64,000 nucleotides of DNA from Vespula vulgaris (GCF_905475345.1 NC_066587.1:4787070-4851069), one strand, 5' to 3'; positions 11,925 through 22,650 are shown, numbered from the stretch's first letter. Numbers and translations are program-made. Notes: generated from the sequence alone by a model not told the origin.

Positions 11925-12534
11925 TTAAGCTCGAGTAATCCCTTCTTTTGATAAATTAATGATAGATCTTTAAAATTTCTAAATTATTTATAAAATAGAA
12001 TCAATTGAAAAAAAGAGAAAGAGAAAGTGTAGAGTAAGAAAGAAATAGTGAAAGGATAAAGATTCGAATGAATTGATATTTATAAATTTGTCAATACTGT
12101 TCTCTTGAGCTATCTATATCGCGAAAGATTTTTTCCTCCCGACTAATTCTCTTCGTCCTGCAAATTATCCTGCTTTCAATTTGTACGTCCCTCCTTATCT
12201 GTCTCACGTTGCTGCCGGCACGTCGACGATACGCGTAGATACGTATTTCGATGGGTATGTCTCGTTAAATAATAAATATAGTCTTACTACCAAGCGAACG
12301 GTATGAAAAGGCCCACCTTTCTCTCCCTTTTTATCTTATCGCTGTTTCGACCCCTGCGACTCGTATACTTCTTTCCAGCCGACGAAGAGCTAACATAACT
12401 AACATAAACGAGTTCCAGCGTTAACTCGAACGGACAATTCGTTACGCTCAGGGTGGCTCGGAAGCAGCAACCTTGAATTTCATATAATAGCCATAATCGT
12501 TTATCGCTTTCTTCCTGTATTCCTTTTCATATAT

Positions 12535-12558
12535 TTTATATATATACATACATACATG

Positions 12559-12609
<51 letters not shown>
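12535..12609. repeat. (TACA)n then (TA)n compound microsatellite
   Basis: ACATACATGCATACATA leads into a perfect TA run of about 40 bp. Confidence 0.95.
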
Positions 12610-12615
<6 letters not shown>

Positions 12616-13004
12616 ATTGCGTTTCGTAACATTTAAAAAAGAACAAAATTTCATAGAAGAGTGTAGAGGAGCTTATTGGTATTCTTATAAACCAGGTGGG
12701 TGGTAGTTTTCAAGGTCGTCTTTTTTAAAACGTTCGAGAATGTTGACCGTAATAATAATCTTGGTAGACTCATTAACTAGAAGAATATAGTCGAAATCCT
12801 TGTCGGCGTTTAGGATAGCGTTATTACGTGAGGTAATAAGCATACGTTATAAAGAGCACAAGTGGACGATACGTAAGACATAACGCATGGTCGAGTAGTC
12901 GTTATCGATCACAATAGCTCACATGCTGCGTTCCCGAAACTACTGACTGGCCGGCAGTCCGAATCGAAAACTACCGATCATCAGTGTTATTTCATTGGAA
13001 ATGA

Positions 13005-13017
13005 AAAGAGAGAGATC

Positions 13018-13048
<31 letters not shown>

Positions 13049-13052
13049 AGAG
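13005..13052. repeat. (GA)n microsatellite
   Basis: GA run with AAA and TC interruptions. Confidence 0.9.
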
Positions 13053-13371
13053 CAACGTAGAAATAGAACGCACGGATATTTATTTTACCGAGTAATCGAT
13101 CTTTGTATAAAAGGACTGAGAAAATATCTTAGAAAAGTTATAAGGATATCTACGTAGAACATTTACCAAAGTTATTCGATCGATCGATCACGATTTCTCT
13201 GTCTCAATAGTCAAGCTTGACAAAGTCCTTATCCCGTATGGATATGACTTTATTTACCGGTTTACTCACAAAGCCTGGTAAAAATTGTAGATCTTAAAGA
13301 TAGGACGGCATAACTTTCGGAGGTTTCACTACGAGCATCTATTATCCCTTTTTTCTCATCTTCGTTGTCAG

Positions 13372-13410
13372 AGGACTGCGGACCCTCCGCAGAGAATCGT
13401 TGTATAACAG
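13372..13410 (+). CDS. Candidate 39-nt microexon of a plus-strand gene
   Basis: A long pyrimidine tract ending TCGTTGTCAG precedes the exon, and it ends ACAG before GTGAAA, a good donor. Read with two leading bases it encodes DCGPSAENRCIT plus one base of the next codon. That leftover base fits the phase required by the candidate exon at 13785. No domain is recognised. The model has no identified first exon. The same frame happens to read on into the purine-rich intron, so openness there carries no weight. Support is splice-site shape and phase only. Confidence 0.2.
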
Positions 13411-13784
13411 GTGAAATTCATGCGGTTGGTCGTGAAAAAAGAAAAGAGAAGAAAAAGAGGGAAAAAAAGGAAAGAAGTATACGTTTTGATAGGGAAGTCA
13501 CCGTTAGATTCGCATTAATATCGAGTGACGGATTCTCCGGTAGTGTCACGGCTACTTTCAGAAAGGAAGGAAGAAAGAGAGAGAAAGTCTCAAGGAAGAA
13601 TAGGGAACACTTAGATCGGTGTATTGTGATCGCACACGGGACCCTGCGGGACGTCCGAACGGTACCGGGAATCGGCAGGCTCTCTCTCAGTGGGGACCGG
13701 TAAATACCACTAATCACTTCTCGATCCTTTCTAACCCGCCTTGACCTCTCTGCTCGAAGAGTTATGGTCGTTGGTTTTATTCAG

Positions 13785-13935
13785 ACTACCTTCGCCAGGA
13801 CCTCGACCCTCGTTCGCGCCTGAAAGTCGTGCCAATGCACCGCGAAAAGCCACGGGAGAAGACCAGGAAGGTTTCGCTCGTTTCCTTTACGATCTTTGAA
13901 AAAGAAACGATTCGTTTCGCGACTCACCGAGAAAG
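13785..13935 (+). CDS. Candidate internal exon, unknown protein
   Basis: The acceptor is GGTTTTATTCAG and the donor is GAAAG before GTGAGT, close to the consensus. Only one of three frames is open across all 151 nt. It encodes YLRQDLDPRSRLKVVPMHRE and then a basic stretch ending FATHRE. The entry phase (needs one base) matches the end of the 39-nt exon at 13372, and the exit phase (two bases left) matches the start of 13980-14049. No family is recognised. The donor sits in an 8-bp inverted repeat that also makes a minus-strand donor, so the site could be partly coincidental. A gene here would converge on the H15 gene. Confidence 0.25.
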
Positions 13936-13942
13936 GTGAGTC
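13921..13942. repeat. Inverted repeat GACTCACC/GGTGAGTC
   Basis: Two perfect 8-bp arms flank the loop GAGAAA. Each arm reads as a consensus splice donor (GGTGAGT), one on each strand. It overlaps the donor of the candidate exon 13785-13935. Confidence 0.55.
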
Positions 13943-13979
13943 TACGAACGAAACACGCCAGTGTTTCCTTCATTTTCAG

Positions 13980-14049
13980 GATAGAGGAAAACGTATGTAC
14001 GAACGGGTCGCGTCTGTGCACCATGGTACGAAATTTATGTAAGATTTGA
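13980..14049 (+). CDS. Candidate terminal exon, unknown protein
   Basis: The acceptor TTCCTTCATTTTCAG is strong. In the phase left by the exon ending at 13935 it reads IEENVCTNGSRLCTMVRNLCKI and stops at TGA 14047-14049, just short of the polyadenylation signal of the opposite-strand H15 gene. The intron before it would be only 44 nt, which is short for an insect intron and is the main weakness. No plus-strand AATAAA was seen soon after. Confidence 0.18.
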
Positions 14050-14051
14050 CG

Positions 14052-14057
14052 TTTATT
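14052..14057 (-). terminator. AATAAA polyadenylation signal for the H15 gene
   Basis: TTTATT on the plus strand is AATAAA on the minus strand, 94 nt past the stop codon at 14151. The distance is normal for a short insect 3'UTR. The hexamer is common in AT-rich DNA, so support is positional only. Confidence 0.45.
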
Positions 14058-14150
14058 ATCGAACGAGACGACGTTACGAGAAATGTTGAAAATTGTAAAA
14101 ATAATTTGTAACGACGGACAGGATCGTGAAGATCGTAAAGATCTCCATTT

Positions 14151-14588
14151 TTATAACTTTTCTTGATCGTCGGTAATTTCTGGATTACTGCCAATGGTAG
14201 ATCGACTTTGATCTGTACTCTCGTTATCGCATTTCTCCTTCCATTTCTTCTTGAAGCAACATACAACATCCTTTTGACATTGTTCCTGTTGTTCGAGCGG
14301 AATGTCGCTTTCCAAAGTGTACGCGTTTTTTGGTTTCGTCGTAATGCAACTGCACCTTTCCTCGGATGGCTCGATCGTGCTCCTAATACTACTTCTACCC
14401 TTGCTTCTTTTAACTGTTCTCTTCTTCCCCTTCACGCTACGACGCTGTTTCTTCGCTCCTATCTGTATCTTTTTTTCTGTCTCTCTTCCCATTTGCAAAA
14501 TGTATTCCGCTATTGCGTTCAACTTGTAGTGGCCACGATTTCTATCCAATATACCACAGTCCAAGCCACGTTTCAGGGCAGTCTTCAT
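14151..14588 (-). CDS. Linker-histone-like (H15 domain) protein, coding exon 2
   Basis: Residues 50-194. The acceptor is a T-rich tract ending ATTCGACAG, directly before ATGAAGACT. The exon supplies helix 3 (MKTALKRGLDCGIL, 50-63) and the beta-wing ending RGHYKLN (67-73), matching the LK.AL...G.L....G.FKL pattern that closes linker-histone globular domains. A strongly basic patch follows at 95-114 (KKQRRSVKGKKRTVKRSKGR). The tail is then Ser/Thr/Glu-rich with six cysteines and ends DDQEKL. It differs from canonical H1 in being short, poor in Ala/Pro and without a long Lys-Ala tail, and animal core H1 genes usually lack introns. It is therefore probably a divergent or specialised H1-like protein; germline use is only a guess. 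The ORF continuing upstream of 14588 is intronic read-through. Confidence 0.85.
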   Translation of the reverse strand: MKTALKRGLDCGILDRNRGHYKLNAIAEYILQMGRETEKKIQIGAKKQRRSVKGKKRTVKRSKGRSSIRSTIEPSEERCSCITTKPKNAYTLESDIPLEQQEQCQKDVVCCFKKKWKEKCDNESTDQSRSTIGSNPEITDDQEKL

Positions 14589-14979
14589 CTGTCGAATAAA
14601 AATTATCTTTATTTCCCGAAAGAAAAAGAAGATCGTTTCTAGCGATCGATAAAGTCCTCGCGTTTTAACTTTATTCGTTTTTAGTGACATCGACGGAGTT
14701 TGACAAATCATGTGTAACGTGACATCAAAACGATCGACACACGTATAATTTATATATGTACGTACATATTTTATTATCCTTCAAGAAATTTACTATGACG
14801 TTGTTCGTTCGATCAGACAATCACGATCGTTTAAAATTTACCGAAGAACTCTGAATTCATAGTGATACGGGCACTTTAACGATCGAATCAATTTTAATTC
14901 AACCGAGAAATATAATAATATCGCTTGATAAGTCGAATATATCTACCCATAGATATATATATTTACGTACACACACACG

Positions 14980-15017
<38 letters not shown>

Positions 15018-15052
15018 ATTTTTCTTAGGATTTAGTATTATTAAACGATAAC
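14589..15052 (-). other. Phase-0 intron splitting the H15 domain
   Basis: This 464-nt GT-AG intron lies between helix 2 and helix 3 of the H15 domain. It contains a (CA)/(TA)n microsatellite at 14969-15014. Removing it joins GQRQ to MKTALKRG with no frame change and restores the normal spacing of the winged helix. This restored spacing is the main evidence for the gene model. Confidence 0.75.
14969..15014. repeat. (CA)n(CG)n(TA)n compound microsatellite in the H15 intron
   Basis: ACACACACGCGCGC leads into a perfect TA run. It ends about 40 nt from the exon 1 donor of the H15 gene. Confidence 0.9.
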
Positions 15053-15199
15053 CTGTCGCTGTCCGGGAGATTCCAAGTTGTACCGGGAGATTATATAATT
15101 CATGATTTCCTTGGGCGTCGAACCTTGAGATTGGCGAAGGTGTCTGATCGCAGAGGTTATCATGGTTGACATCTTTGGTACATCTTTGGATGTTTTCAT
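15053..15199 (-). CDS. Linker-histone-like (H15 domain) protein, coding exon 1
   Basis: First coding exon, residues 1-49 of a 194-residue nuclear DNA/nucleosome-binding protein. The ATG at 15199 has A at -3 and begins MKTSKDVPKMSTMITSAIRH. The exon holds the first half of the H15 winged helix: helix 1 at about residues 11-25, the Gly-Ser-Thr turn at 26-28 that matches the family GSS/GST turn, and helix 2 at 29-41 ending ISRYN. It ends CAG and is followed by a GT donor at 15052-15051, in phase 0. Translation stops immediately after the donor, so splicing is needed to complete the domain. The frame stays open for about 22 codons upstream of this ATG, with AG dinucleotides after pyrimidine-rich sequence, so a further N-terminal exon cannot be excluded. 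Seen: sequence and splice signals. Known: H15 fold. Inferred: chromatin role. Confidence 0.8.
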
Positions 15200-15339
15200 C
15201 TTATCCTGATCTTTTACCGTCCTTTCTTCTGAATATGCTTGCTTAGAGCGAGAGATTGTGATTTTTCATTAGTTTAAAAAAATTTTTTTGTTTTCATTTA
15301 AAAGCAAATAAACTTGAATAATTTTCTATCAAAAATTGT

Positions 15340-15370
15340 TCTATCAAAGGTTAGGTCTATATATCTTCGA
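15340..15370 (-). promoter_or_regulatory. TATA-like element upstream of the H15 gene
   Basis: On the minus strand the sequence reads GAAGATATATAGACC about 155 nt before the ATG. It would suit a TATA-type promoter with a short 5'UTR. No clear initiator was identified, and an upstream non-coding exon is possible. Confidence 0.2.
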
Positions 15371-18300
15371 TCATTCAATTATGTCATCTCGGTGGGACAT
15401 TTTAACTAATGCAAATTGCAATTAATTAAAAATATACGCGACAGTTCTCTTAGGAATTTTTTTGACTACCAAATAAATTATACGTCTATCAGTGACAGGG
15501 AAGAGATTGATAGACGGCAAATAGAACCGTCGTTTTTTTTGTTTTTCTTAGGTATAGTTATTTCAATCTTTAAGAAAGAAGTCGATGTTTACATCGAAGC
15601 CAAGACACGTGGCTTTTAACGATTCCCCGACGAACGTTGCCGTTAAACCAATTACACGCTCGAAATCGTTATATATGAGAAATTAAGTGGTAGAAAGGAA
15701 GAAGAAGAAGAAGAAGTAAACGAAGGAACGAGGATTAAATTATGTCTTTCATCCTAGGCGTCTCTTCTTCGTCGCGTCGTCGCGCGCTCGTTCGAATAGC
15801 CTCGTTTCTTCATCCTTATTGCTAATTTCTCATTAGGTATTCCTCATGGCGAGATATCGCGTTTCACTTTTTCTAATATTTGTCTCTTTCTTCTTTCTCT
15901 TGGCATAATAGAGATTCGTCACTGCATACATACCACCGAAGTCAGCGAGATGCGAATAGCACGTTAAGAATTGAAGTATGTTAACTCCGTTAATAAATAT
16001 ATATGATAAATAACTATTACCCATTAATAAAATCTAAGCGTGACGTTTATGTCATCTCTGAGTATTCGTTAAAAATTGATGATACGAAATGACGTGTGAA
16101 AGTAGAATCTCCAAGAGCGAGATCTCGATAATCAATTTTTCAGAGTAGCGGATAGAAAATTCATACGCACTTATAGAATTTTCAATGAATCGTATATACA
16201 ATGTACAATGGTGTAGATACATACGTAGGTACTACCGTGGACGTTCTCTTTATTTTCCATTTATGGAAGAGTACCGATGTACAAAAACACCGCGGACATG
16301 CGGACACCGTTGGAACGGCCCGTACAGTTGTACGAAAGGAAGGAGTTGCCACCTCGTCCGGTAATTGGATAGTCGGCGATGCCGCGGTTTACAAGAATAA
16401 CGTCGCAATTTAGTCGGCCACTTAGGCTCCTACCTGCGCACAAGCGATTCGCCGATTCGTTAATCAGCACCAGGTGTCGCGCGGTACCGCTCCGAATGTG
16501 TACACCTGCTGTAAGGAGAGATGCTTCTATACGTCGTCTATACGGCTCGACGATAATTTATCGGCGTCTCATTTAGAAGCGAGAACGAGTTATACTCGAG
16601 AAGTCCGTAAAGCCAGCCGATGCAAAACCTTTTCGTTTTCATCTTTCTCTCTCTTTCTTTTCCTCTCTCTTTTCCTCTTTCTCTTCCTTGCTTTCTCCTC
16701 GAGAGAGGAGAACGGCAAAAGGATACACGTCAGTTTCTAATGATTTAATCGTTTTCCCTGGAAGACCGAGAGACGTGAATTTGAAATAAATTTTAATAAC
16801 GCTCGAGACGGCCGAAGAGGAACGTTCGATCCGCGGGCTCGTTTAAACGTTCCTTGCGATGAGCGAGCAGGCTATAATTTATACGCGTTTCGATTCGTAC
16901 TTTTATATTCGAGTTAAGGAAGAAGAGGCTCTTGCCCGATGGCTAAGAAATTTCCCTTCGATCGACTCCATTCCTTGGCATTTCCTTCTATCTTTCTTCT
17001 CCTCTTCCTGCTTTAATACTTAGTTAGCGGTGTCATCCTTATTTCATTCTAATTGGAATCTGAGACTCTTCGATGTTTTCCATAAAACGTTATCATCCCT
17101 ATGATTTTCTAAACGTTCCCGTTTACGAAGATATCATATCTCGGATTATCGTCCGTGTATCGTACTCGAACAATCGGACAAAAAAATAACACGCGTACGC
17201 GATTCGCCAAAATGCAACGGGGCTCGTATTAGTAGCAAGAAGCATCGCTTCATCGGGTCTTCCTCGTACACGCCTTACGAGCAAAAACCTGAATCTTCTC
17301 GAAGGTAGCAACTTTTTGGAGCACGTCAGTGAACAGAATGTAGGAAGGTAGAGGAGGCGAAAGGAACGAGAGGACAGGAGGATCGCCTTTGTTCGTCTAC
17401 CCGTATAACTCGGCGATGTATCGCGCGGTGACAGGAAGATAACAAATGTTACACGTCGGGATAATTGCCAGTAGGAATTCGCCTCTTCTACGGGAGCCCG
17501 TTGTCTCTGACTCTCGGAGATAGAAATAAACGAGAGAGGAAGAGAGGGAGAGGAAAGTGCAACACACAGCCCTGACGAAGAAACACGCGCTGCATCTTTG
17601 CAATACGATCGCTTGTATTTGCACGTATATATGTAGTCTATGTACAAGCATGAGTGTGCGTGTGGGAGCCATCAGCGTTCGCCGCAGGATGTCCGCCCGA
17701 ACACAGACGGTGGTCGAGCAAACGTTATGGCTATTCGACCACGAAGACGTCCTTACACCTACGCTTTCATTCCACGAATCCTTTGAACCTTAATTTTTTT
17801 ATCACTTCGAAAATATCTAATCATCGTTCTTATAAAGTCGATTTCTTCTCGGTTTATAAAGAAAGTCAGGTACAAGACTCTGGTAGATTTATTTTTCTTT
17901 GTCTTTTCTACGTTTCTATTATATTATATTTATTTATTTATTTAATCGCGTCATTAATTAAATCGTATCACAATACAGATTATTGACATTGCTTATAAAG
18001 TAAGATAAAACATTTGCACCCTCGAGGGCTCGAGGAATAGGATGTTCATATAATTAATTTTATGATTCGTGGGCCACGTGTTACTCCATTTAAGATTTTA
18101 TATTGTTTGAGATAAGACTTATAATAGGTATGTTGTTTTAATTGAACATCGTATCGCGTGAATCTAAACGAGTATTAGATAGCTCCTTTAATCGATAACA
18201 CAAGACAGAAACCTGGCGACGTTTCCTCGTAACTCTTGTTGCTTGGGCCTTGGTCTAATGGACGTCGAAGTGGCGACAAATCGACGAGCCTGGCAACGCC

Positions 18301-18508
18301 TCCGGCTTACAAGAATACCTTACGAAGGCTGAATTCCATCAAAAGGACATATCGAGAGACATGGTAAAAGAGAACGAATACATTGAACGGCCAATCAACG
18401 GTCGTGCGTACTTATTGTAAGGATCGCGTACGATGATTACGATTGGTTGATTAACGGCCTTCTTTTCTCTTCTCTCCTCTCTCCTTGCGTATTTACCTCC
18501 TTTCCTAT

Positions 18509-18561
18509 CCCCCCCCCCCATCTCTCTCTCTCTCTTTCTCTTTTTCTCTCTCTTTCTCTCT
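18509..18561. repeat. C11 tract next to (TC)n
   Basis: Eleven C in a row, then A, then a TC run. The whole is a 50-bp polypyrimidine strand. Confidence 0.9.
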
Positions 18562-18714
18562 TCTGTCACGAGATATAGACCGAAGTCGTATAAATCGCGC
18601 ACACGTTCTACTTTGCATACTCGATTGCCGACAAACGCGTTACTCGCGTATTATCCTCCACTATCTCACATTCTTTTTCTATCTTTTTCGTTATCATTAT
18701 TCCTTATCCCACTT

Positions 18715-18780
18715 CATTCTTCTTCTTCTTCTTCTTCTTCTTCTTCTTCTGCTTCTGCTTCTTCTACTTCGTCGTCGTCT
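18715..18780. repeat. (TTC)n microsatellite
   Basis: TTC run that decays into TGC and GTC triplets at the right. Confidence 0.9.
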
Positions 18781-19229
18781 ACGAGACGCTATCGCGCCAT
18801 TTTGGATATATTACCATTACCACACGTCGTTAAAGGCACTCATTCGTTATGTCACGTTAACGCTTTTATTTATTCTCAACTATCTTATCCATTACTGACT
18901 CGAGAATGAGATTGAAATTATCAATAACGATCGATATTTGCATGTCCTGGTACTAGATTTTCCGTTTGATAAAGACGAGTGAAAAGAATTGATAACATTT
19001 TCATCACTTCTTTTTGAAATTTTTATAGCAACAGAGGAATGTAATATTATAGCTGGCTTCTCCGAATGATCTCGATCTTCTTCGAATTGCGTATATCCCT
19101 TGATCCTTCTTTGCCCGGTCTTTGAGCTTCTTCTCTTCTCCGTGTGTTGAAAAGAGAAAGAGAAGGAAAAAAGAGAGAGAGAGAGATCCAGCTCTCGCGT
19201 GCCGGATTTTCGGTGTAGGCCGAGTTTCG

Positions 19230-19340
19230 CGGCAAAGGGTGAATTAATGCCCGATGAGAGCGGTCGCAGTTAATAAAGCGGACTTATTAAACGATTACAT
19301 TAACGCAACCGTCCAAGTCGAAGATTAATGCACTTGGTTC
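19230..19340. promoter_or_regulatory. Homeodomain-site-rich block
   Basis: The block contains GAATTAATGC, GTTAATAAAG, TTATTAAACG, CATTAACGC and GATTAATGC within about 90 nt, mixed with GC-rich sequence and without microsatellites. Similar mixed AT-core/GC-linker blocks are common in insect enhancers. No gene is adjacent. Confidence 0.17.
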
Positions 19341-19630
19341 CGCGCACCGAACGTCTCACTCGCGTTTGGTCCTCTTGCGAGCAAGCTAGCGAGCCGTCGC
19401 AACGTAGCAGAAAGGCAGAAGCCGACAAGAAATATGATATACACGTTTCCCGTCGCTGTATCGCGGTAGCTTTAAGATAATTACGGGCACACCGTCGATA
19501 ATTTTTACGAATCGAAGGACTAAGATTAGACTTGTGATTTCTTTATTCTTTTTTTTTTGTTTTTGTTTCTTTCTTTTCTTTTTCTTTTTTTTTAAATCTC
19601 ATCATCTTTCTTAAGACCTCTTTTTCATCT

Positions 19631-19750
19631 TGTTCTCTTTTCTTGTTCATGTTCTTGTTCATGTTCTAGTTCTTGTTCTTCTTCTTCTTCTTCTTCTTGT
19701 ACTTCTTGTTTTACTTCTTCTTCAACTTCTTCTTGTTATTCTTCTTCCGT
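19631..19750. repeat. Degenerate (TTC/TTG)n with a 12-bp subrepeat
   Basis: TTGTTCATGTTC repeats twice at the left, followed by TTC-rich sequence. Confidence 0.8.
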
Positions 19751-20438
19751 TTCTCTCTTTATTTCTTCTCTTCTTTCGTCTGATCGAATCGAGAAGTAAT
19801 TTTAATGCAATTTTAATTACCATGATAACCATTAATTTTCTTTGAATTTGTACGTTCAATGAAAAAGAAAATTCGATCGTTCGGTTATCTTTCCAACAAT
19901 CAATTCCCATTAGGAACAATTTTCATACGTAATTCGATACGTGCATGTATGATTTGTTAACTCTTCGAAGATTCATTTATCAGGAAAGATAGCCATGAAA
20001 TTTCTTTAATACGTTCCGCAAGAAATCGTACCTACGTAGTCGTACACATAAAAAAGAAAAAAGAAACACGTAAATATGCGCACATGTATAGAAGATAGTT
20101 TCTCTCATTCGAGAGATAATCGTGTTCCTTTTTACGACAAGGTTCTTCATTCTGTACGATCGCCACGATATCTTCGTTTCTTTCGCATTTCTTTCATGCG
20201 TTTCTTTAAAAGAGAATAATCGACCAAGTGGTAGACACTAGTCTCATTAAAATTAATTTACAATTAAAGTTAATTACTTTCTTTTATTTTCATTATGACT
20301 ATTCAAATGTATTAATTATTCCTGTGTATTCGTATCAAAAATCTCCTCTCTCTCCGCCTAACATGGAATTTAATGTAACGAACGACGAGAAGCGAAAGAG
20401 TAAACATGAAGAAAGAGTAAGAGTAAATAAGAATGAGA

Positions 20439-20442
<4 letters not shown>

Positions 20443-20474
<32 letters not shown>
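20443..20474. repeat. (GA)n microsatellite
   Basis: A 30-bp GA run, 140 bp from the E-box/TATA pair. Confidence 0.95.
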
Positions 20475-20476
<2 letters not shown>

Positions 20477-20614
20477 CAGAGAAAGGACAGTAGAACATTC
20501 AGTAGCTATACAAGAGCAGGTGGATGAGAGTAGGCGAGAACACGAAACTACTCGAGAGTGTTGCAGCGGCGATTTTCTTAGCCCACCCGCACCTACCACC
20601 ACTCGCCTCGATGT

Positions 20615-20630
20615 CACGTGTTTATAAATA
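20615..20630 (+). promoter_or_regulatory. E-box next to TATA box
   Basis: CACGTG is followed after two bases by TATAAATA. A (GA)n array lies 140 nt upstream. The arrangement resembles an insect TATA promoter, but no coding frame was found within 300 nt downstream. Confidence 0.2.
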
Positions 20631-21869
20631 GTGCATCAACGTAATACCCGACGGCTCTCTAGCCTCGACGAAAGATTTACGAACATCGTGGCAAACGGTA
20701 ACTAGAGCTTCTCGCCGAGACGTCCTGAACGCGGAAAGGAATTTCTCTATATAATAACGAGGGTGTCTCGATCTTTCGTCTAGTTAGCCTTTACCAATCT
20801 CATCTCGAAAGTAATAAATATTCTAAAAGAACCAAAAAAAAAAAAGAGAGAGAAAAGAAAAAGAAGTATTTTAATGGAAAATTCATACCTGGCATAGAGA
20901 ATGAAATGAATCATTTAATTAAAATCACTCGTTTAAAATTTTAATCGTAAAGAGGTAACTACGACGTCATAACGACATTTCACGGTCCCTGATTTTCTTC
21001 AACGCGTACCAGCTATTTCTGCTATCCCGAAACGTCGTGTCAGATGTACCCACGCACTAGTAACATCGTGCCACTCTGTAATACGAGCAAAGTGTTCGTG
21101 ATTTCCGTCGAAATACTAGACGGATTTAGGAATGCCGTGAATTTATGGCAGTCCGTGTAATTTATCCACAAAGATAACGCTCGAATATTTTTGATTATTT
21201 TAAGAAATAATTGCATAGGATTCTCAGACTCGATCTATCTTTATCTGATAAAATTTATCATTTTTATTTCTTCATTCGGTCGATTAGATTTCTATAGAGA
21301 ATATGATGAAATAAAGAGACAGATCTAAGAGGTCCAAGACAACAGAGATAACGAAGAAGAAGATGATGAACCGAGGAAGAGGAGAAAAGGAGAGAGGGAC
21401 AGATAGATAACGCGAGAGAGATAGAGATAGATGCAGAGAGAAAGAGAGAGAAGAAAGGAGAAGAGCAGAGGAGTAACTCAAAGAAGCACGCGCTGTCCGG
21501 CGCGTTGAGAAATGCAGCACAAAATGGATGCTAGCACTCTAGATTCTCCCGCAACGGATTATATATGTACGCATTTGTTAGCTTAATGGAATCCGACGAG
21601 CGTATTACAATACATTGGGAAATAATGGAACTCGTACGTTCGGACGAGCACTCACTCTCAAAACAAACGGATTTTCCTTAGTGGAAACGTCTTTCCCTCG
21701 AGGTCTATCGCTTAAATGAAACTTCCGCGAGAGTATCGTTTTATGAAACGCGTCGCTCCATCTTGTATTCATCGTCGTTTTCCTCTTCTTTGCTACCCAA
21801 TAATTTTGCGACGGAATTAGGAGGAAAATGATCGACCATAGAGGACGCCCTCAAGACGATTATTATACT

Positions 21870-21965
21870 ACCTTACTATATTACTACAACAACTACTATT
21901 ATTACTACTACTATTACTATTACTACTATTACTACTACTGCTGCTGCTACTACTAATACTATTAT
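21870..21965. repeat. (TAC)n/(TAT)n microsatellite
   Basis: ACT/ATT triplets with a short GCT core. Confidence 0.85.
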
Positions 21966-22289
21966 AAGATCTTACGAGAGACATCTTCATTACCGGTGTT
22001 CGCTTTCGCGTGCCCGTAATTACTCCACAACGCACACACGTGTTTTGTAATTACTCGTGAGGAAGGTCTTGATATGACTTAATTCACGCCCATAACGAAG
22101 TCCGATATAATTCACGATAATTGGCTAATAACCGACTGTCCGCCGATAACCGACAGCTTTTAGATCGTACATTTTTGTCGGGACGATGGAAAGTATGTGT
22201 TATAGGTATTATTCATTGAAAGAAGAGTTCCATCTTCGACGAAATTTCATCCTACTTTTAATACCATGGGAATATATTATGACCATAGA

Positions 22290-22290
22290 C

Positions 22291-22325
<35 letters not shown>
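22290..22325. repeat. (TA)n(CA)n microsatellite
   Basis: About seven TA units followed by about ten CA units. Confidence 0.95.
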
Positions 22326-22596
22326 TCTATTAACTTCATGGTGGTCTAAATCCGAATCGAATCCACGTTACCAATGTCTTTAGTTAAGAAAAAGACAAGA
22401 AACGATTCGTACCTATGTACTTACTTACAACGAGGAACGAATTCGTCAGAATCGATAAAACTAATCCCCGTCAGTCAATAGCGGAAGTTGATCTCCGATA
22501 GAAGTCACAGTAATGCATTGCTCGACGTCGCTACTTCCCATCGAGTTTATCGATCTTATATTTTTTAAGAGCAACGACGTTTCACGTTGCTCGAAA

Positions 22597-22614
22597 AAAT
22601 GAAAGAGAGAAGGG

Positions 22615-22650
<36 letters not shown>

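Larger units (their letters stand above)
15400..20440. other. Non-coding stretch upstream of the H15 gene
   Basis: It holds a GC-richer block at 16.26-16.60 kb with overlapping frames in several phases. A long minus-strand frame (17647-17123) has no recognisable domain. Poly-C/(TC)n and (TTC)n arrays occur near 18.5-18.8 and 19.6 kb. No supported gene was seen. Confidence 0.35.

Noticed and set aside
17123..17647. 174-codon minus-strand frame
   Set aside because: Basic and Ser-rich with no recognisable motif; overlapping frames on both strands are also open.
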